A stretch of DNA of 46,202 bases, taken from Candidatus Methylobacter favarea. Its GTDB lineage: Bacteria > Pseudomonadota > Gammaproteobacteria > Methylococcales > Methylomonadaceae. Under the pieces are notes generated by a model. It did not search any database. It was not told the DNA's origin and saw nothing but the letters and a program-made list of their open reading frames with translations. The stretch's first letter is position 1, and each line of letters opens with the position of its first letter. Of the stretch, positions 43,252 to 46,202 are shown in pieces. Where the stretch lies: positions 1-46,202 of the forward strand of contig NZ_CADCXN010000056.1 in the NCBI RefSeq assembly GCF_902806695.1, read 5' to 3'. A program made the position numbers and the translations under genes.

Positions 43252-43908
43252 TTACCGTGTACCAAAGACAACGATAGTTTTTCCATGAGCTGTAATCAGT
43301 TTCTTATCTTCCAATTCCTTTAAAACTCGCCCGGCCATTTCTCTCGAACAGCCCACAATACGGCCGATTTCCTGGCGAGTGATGCGTATTTGCATGCCAT
43401 CAGGATGAGTCATTGCATCGGGCTCCTTGCAAAGATCAAGCAAGGTTCGGGCAATTCGTCCTTCCACGTCCATAAATGCCAGATCGCAAAATTTACGGCT
43501 GGTAATCAAAAGACGCGCTGACAATTGTGCTCCCAACAAGTACAGCAAGTCAGGCGCATACGCCAATAATTCTTTTTTTAAAATCTGATGAAACCGTTCA
43601 TAGCCTATTTCTGCCAAATAACATTCGCTACGTGTTTTAACACTGACTTTTCTTATTTCCGTACCTTTAAAAACTCCGATTTCACCGATAAAGTCATTTT
43701 TATTCAGATAAGCCAGAATCAATTCATGCCCGCCTTCATCCTCTTCTACGCAAATACTGACTGAACCGGCAATTATAAAATACAGTCTATCACCTACATC
43801 GCCTGGCCTTATAACCGTGGTTTTGGCCGGGTAGGTTTTTTTATGGCACAGGTTAAGGAAGTGTTCAAGTGCTGTGGTATGGGAATTGTCTTGGTAATTT
43901 AGCTTCAT
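43252..43908 (-). CDS. crp: Crp/Vfr-like cyclic-nucleotide-responsive regulator
   Basis: A 218-residue Crp/Fnr-family regulator. The cyclic-nucleotide domain (about 20-130) holds FIGEIGVFKG and an Arg in GTEIRKVSVKTRS at the phosphate-binding position, resembling the cAMP pocket of CRP. The C-terminal helix-turn-helix reads ITRQEIGRIVGCSREMAGRVLKEL and the protein ends AHGKTIVVFGTR, almost the CRP/Vfr ending. There are no N-terminal cysteines, so it is not FNR-like. In E. coli crp lies divergent from yhfA, an osmC-family gene; the same arrangement is seen here. It may control the nearby carbon-storage and PEP genes, but I found no clear TGTGA-N6-TCACA site to support this. Confidence 0.9.
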   Translation of the reverse strand: MKLNYQDNSHTTALEHFLNLCHKKTYPAKTTVIRPGDVGDRLYFIIAGSVSICVEEDEGGHELILAYLNKNDFIGEIGVFKGTEIRKVSVKTRSECYLAEIGYERFHQILKKELLAYAPDLLYLLGAQLSARLLITSRKFCDLAFMDVEGRIARTLLDLCKEPDAMTHPDGMQIRITRQEIGRIVGCSREMAGRVLKELEDKKLITAHGKTIVVFGTR

Positions 43909-44044
43909 GGCGGTATTTAATCTAATATCCAGGCGTGGTAAATGCTGTTAACAGTGCAGGATTTTTACAAAAAAATCAATCCAGACGCTCTTTCAACACG
44001 CATTAATGTGTTAATCTATGCGTCATTTTTAAGCGGGGAAAATT

Positions 44045-44473
44045 ATGCAAGCAACAGTCAAATGGGTCGATGGCGTTATGTTTCTCGGCGAAACGGGCAG
44101 TGGGCATGCAATAGTTATGGATGGTTCTGCCAATCACGGCGGGCGTAATATGGGCATACGTCCCATGGAAATGATTTTACTGGGAGTGGGCGGCTGCTCA
44201 TCCTTTGATGTCGTACAGATTTTACAAAAAGGCAGAAACAACCTTATTAAATGTATTGCTGAAGTTTCTGCCGAACGGATTGATGCAGTACCCAGCGTAT
44301 TTAGCAACATCCATCTGCATTTTATTGTTACAGGTCATGAGGTGAAAAAATCGGCTGTTGAGCGGGCAGTGAAATTGTCTGTAGAAAAATATTGTTCTGC
44401 AGCTGCCATGCTGAGCAGCACGGTAGCAATCACTCACGATTTTGAAGTTATCGAGGTTCAATGGGTTGAATAA
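44045..44473 (+). CDS. OsmC/YhfA-family protein
   Basis: A 142-residue OsmC-fold protein. The paired cysteines expected in this peroxiredoxin-like fold are Cys51 ([13 protein letters not shown]) and Cys117 ([11 protein letters not shown]). Family members reduce organic peroxides; YhfA-branch proteins have no confirmed activity. The start is an ATG with GGGGAAA upstream. It is divergent from crp, as yhfA is in E. coli, and its stop overlaps the start region of speD, so speD is likely co-transcribed. Confidence 0.87.
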   Translation: MQATVKWVDGVMFLGETGSGHAIVMDGSANHGGRNMGIRPMEMILLGVGGCSSFDVVQILQKGRNNLIKCIAEVSAERIDAVPSVFSNIHLHFIVTGHEVKKSAVERAVKLSVEKYCSAAAMLSSTVAITHDFEVIEVQWVE

Positions 44474-45281
44474 GTTGCAATTGCACGGCTTTAATAATTT
44501 AACCAAGTCGTTAAGTTTCAATATTTATGATATTTGCTATGCTCCTGCAGAGCAACAGCAGGCTTATATTGAATATATTGATGAAGCTTATAATGCTGAC
44601 AGATTGACGCAAATTCTTAAAGATGTTGCAGAAATCATAGGCGCACAGGTTCTTAACATTGCCCATCAGGACTATGATCCGCAGGGCGCCAGTGTAACCA
44701 TGCTGATTTCGGAAGAGGATATTTTGCCGCCTTCCACCATGAATAGCCAGGCGCCGGGGCCGTTGCCTGAAACCGTGCTGGTGCATCTGGATAAAAGCCA
44801 TATCACGGTGCATACCTACCCTGAAAGCCATCCTGACAACGGCATTAGCACCTTCCGCGCCGATATTGACGTTTCAACCTGTGGCCGGATATCGCCATTA
44901 AAGGCGCTTAATTATCTGATTCACAGTTTTGAATCAGACGTGGTTACCATGGACTATAGAGTAAGAGGTTTTACGCGGGATATTTCCGGGAAAAAACATT
45001 ATATTGATCACAATATAACATCCATTCAGGACTATATTGCCAAAGATACCCAGGATAGCTACCAAATGATAGATGTGAATATCTATCAGGAAAATATCTT
45101 CCATACCAAAATGATGCTTAAGGAAACCGAGCTGGAAAATTATCTCTTCGAAAAAGAAAGCAATTTGTCAGTTACTCAAAAAGCGGAAATAGAAAAGAAG
45201 CTGCAAAAGGAAGTAACGGAAATTTTTTATGGCCATAACTACCGGAAAAAGAAAATAAAAATCGATGAAAAGTCTTTTTGA
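44466..45281 (+). CDS. speD: S-adenosylmethionine decarboxylase, E. coli-type proenzyme
   Basis: A 271-residue proenzyme giving decarboxylated SAM, the aminopropyl donor for spermidine. It is self-cleaved between Lys110 and Ser111 in [17 protein letters not shown] to create the pyruvoyl group. [21 protein letters not shown] and [17 protein letters not shown] are near-identical to the enterobacterial type. I choose the TTG at 44466 because GAGG lies nine bases upstream and the homologous start (MKKLKLHGFNN) aligns there; a longer frame begins with TTG at 44442. The start codon region overlaps the end of the osmC gene by eight bases. speE is not in the window. Confidence 0.93.
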   Translation: MNKLQLHGFNNLTKSLSFNIYDICYAPAEQQQAYIEYIDEAYNADRLTQILKDVAEIIGAQVLNIAHQDYDPQGASVTMLISEEDILPPSTMNSQAPGPLPETVLVHLDKSHITVHTYPESHPDNGISTFRADIDVSTCGRISPLKALNYLIHSFESDVVTMDYRVRGFTRDISGKKHYIDHNITSIQDYIAKDTQDSYQMIDVNIYQENIFHTKMMLKETELENYLFEKESNLSVTQKAEIEKKLQKEVTEIFYGHNYRKKKIKIDEKSF

Positions 45282-45320
45282 AGTTTAATTGACTCGAATG
45301 CGGCGCTCAAAATTTATAGT

Positions 45321-45332
45321 TGGGCTGGCCCA
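45321..45332. terminator. Small GC hairpin between speD and the membrane gene
   Basis: TGGGCTGGCCCA forms a five-pair stem with a two-base loop in the convergent gap. The T tract is weak. It is a possible shared transcript end. Confidence 0.3.
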
Positions 45333-45374
45333 TAATCAGGATGATTTTTAGAAGCGGGTCGTAAGGAATCACTC

Positions 45375-45845
45375 CTATTTCCGTGCTGCTCTTGCTTCAA
45401 CTATTTGATGGTACTCATCCGCTTTGGGGCGGTATAAAAATATACCCAGCGCTGACATGGCGATAAATATATACAGGGTATTGAAATCATCGCCCAGAAT
45501 AAACATCGCAAAACCCATAATTCCAATACTTTGTATAAGCGTCATGGAAGTCATGACAGTTACTCCATACCGGTTTTTTGCCGGCTCATGGCCAGGCATT
45601 GTCTGGTTCAACCGAAGCTGAATGTGCCTGATCAGATTGGTCATTGGAAATAGTGCGATGGCACAGGCATATAATATAGTTCTGACCAGCATGCGTTGAT
45701 TTTCGGGTAAGTGCTGTTGCAGTTGGCTCCCCAGGGCATGACAGACAATAATATAGATAACCAGCATGCCAAGCATGATTCCGGCAATAGTCCACGAGAA
45801 AACAAGATCAGATTTCAAGCGTTTGTTTTCCAATCGGCTCGGCAT
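45375..45845 (-). CDS. Polytopic membrane protein of unknown function
   Basis: A 156-residue protein with about four membrane helices (near 16-38, 55-72, 90-112 and 115-135). It has a basic N-terminus (MPSRLENKRLKSD) and a charged C-terminal tail. No motif recognised. It is convergent with speD; a TGGGC/GCCCA hairpin at 45321-45332 lies in the gap. Confidence 0.65.
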   Translation of the reverse strand: MPSRLENKRLKSDLVFSWTIAGIMLGMLVIYIIVCHALGSQLQQHLPENQRMLVRTILYACAIALFPMTNLIRHIQLRLNQTMPGHEPAKNRYGVTVMTSMTLIQSIGIMGFAMFILGDDFNTLYIFIAMSALGIFLYRPKADEYHQIVEARAARK

Positions 45846-46123
45846 GTGTATTCATTAAGTTAAATTAATTATCTATGATAACAAATCTTGTCATCCAAAT
45901 TAACTTTCCAGTCAATAGTGAAATTTAATAGCGTTGAGCTAATAAGCTGGCAAAGGTTGAGTGTCGAGTAATTTTCAATCTTAAAACTATTATCCGAAAT
46001 TTGAGATGGATACCGATAATCATCTATTTAGTGGCGAAAACATTTCAATAAATAAAGTAAACTTGCATGATTGATATTGTTAATCACCATGCAAAACTTA
46101 CCAGGGAACCGGGGGAATCAACA

Positions 46124-46202
46124 TTGAAAAGTTGCCACCCCGGTATTGTGCAATCATCCGGTTTTTTTGCCGGAGTTACCCTGGGTGTTATCAATGGAAT
46201 TT
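46124..46202 (+). CDS. Start of an ORF truncated by the window end
   Basis: A TTG at 46124 preceded by GGGGGA at seven bases opens a frame (MKSCHPGIVQSSGFFAGVTL) that runs to the window edge, 26 codons. The segment looks like the beginning of a hydrophobic N-terminus. Too little is present to name it. Confidence 0.3.
   Translation, partial: MKSCHPGIVQSSGFFAGVTLGVINGI

Overview
The window looks like a chromosomal segment of a gammaproteobacterium, most likely a Methylococcales-type methanotroph. That is an inference from gene content: an E. coli-type SpeD, a Crp/Vfr-like regulator beside an OsmC protein, PEP synthase, glycogen phosphorylase, a membrane-anchored multicopper oxidase with a partner cupredoxin, and a HypFCDE set. 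No pmo, mxa or rRNA gene is present to confirm it. Most genes have moderate base composition; several AT-rich gaps and two GC-rich gene-poor islands stand out. I recognise no tRNA, rRNA or CRISPR array.

Layout. 1-2900 is a decayed left flank: the tail of an IS1-like transposase, a small secreted protein, a frameshifted PAP2-phosphatase remnant, a tri-cysteine mini-protein and a strongly self-pairing 97-nt element. 2905-6207 holds a SAM methyltransferase and a two-gene copper-oxidase operon. 6455-9933 is a nuclease-methylase fusion plus a two-TRD specificity subunit (BcgI-like organisation, no HsdR). 10076-13140 carries a lone GH17-type glucanase, a D,D-carboxypeptidase with a histone-like lysine-rich tail, and a membrane protein. 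An AT-rich gap (13141-13564) contains an inverted pair of perfect DnaA boxes and two near-boxes. 13565-17688 (minus) is a tight four-gene operon: a Wzz/GumC-like polysaccharide co-polymerase whose cytoplasmic tail is a degenerate tyrosine-recombinase fold, two glycosyltransferase-type enzymes (TIGR04283 and TIGR04282/DUF2064 types), and a fatty-acid-hydroxylase/sterol-desaturase-type membrane enzyme.

17804-21058 is a SWIM-SNF2 helicase. After a GC-rich island comes hypF-hypC-hypD-hypE (minus), divergent from a Pat-type acyl-CoA synthetase/GNAT protein. 29645-39001 is a central-carbon block: glycogen phosphorylase co-transcribed with an unusual pyruvate-kinase-like protein, an IS5 pseudogene, a LOG-family protein, and PEP synthase. 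39664-41722 is a TdeIII-like type II restriction-modification pair in which the methylase reading frame is broken at two homopolymer runs while the endonuclease is intact. 41723-43250 is an IS graveyard with an IS3-like remnant. The right end holds crp, osmC, speD, a membrane protein and the start of a truncated ORF.

The most unusual content is the Wzz-integrase fusion heading the glycan/lipid-type operon. Next come the two unorthodox restriction systems, the DnaA-box cluster away from dnaA, and the pyruvate-kinase variant coupled to glycogen phosphorylase.
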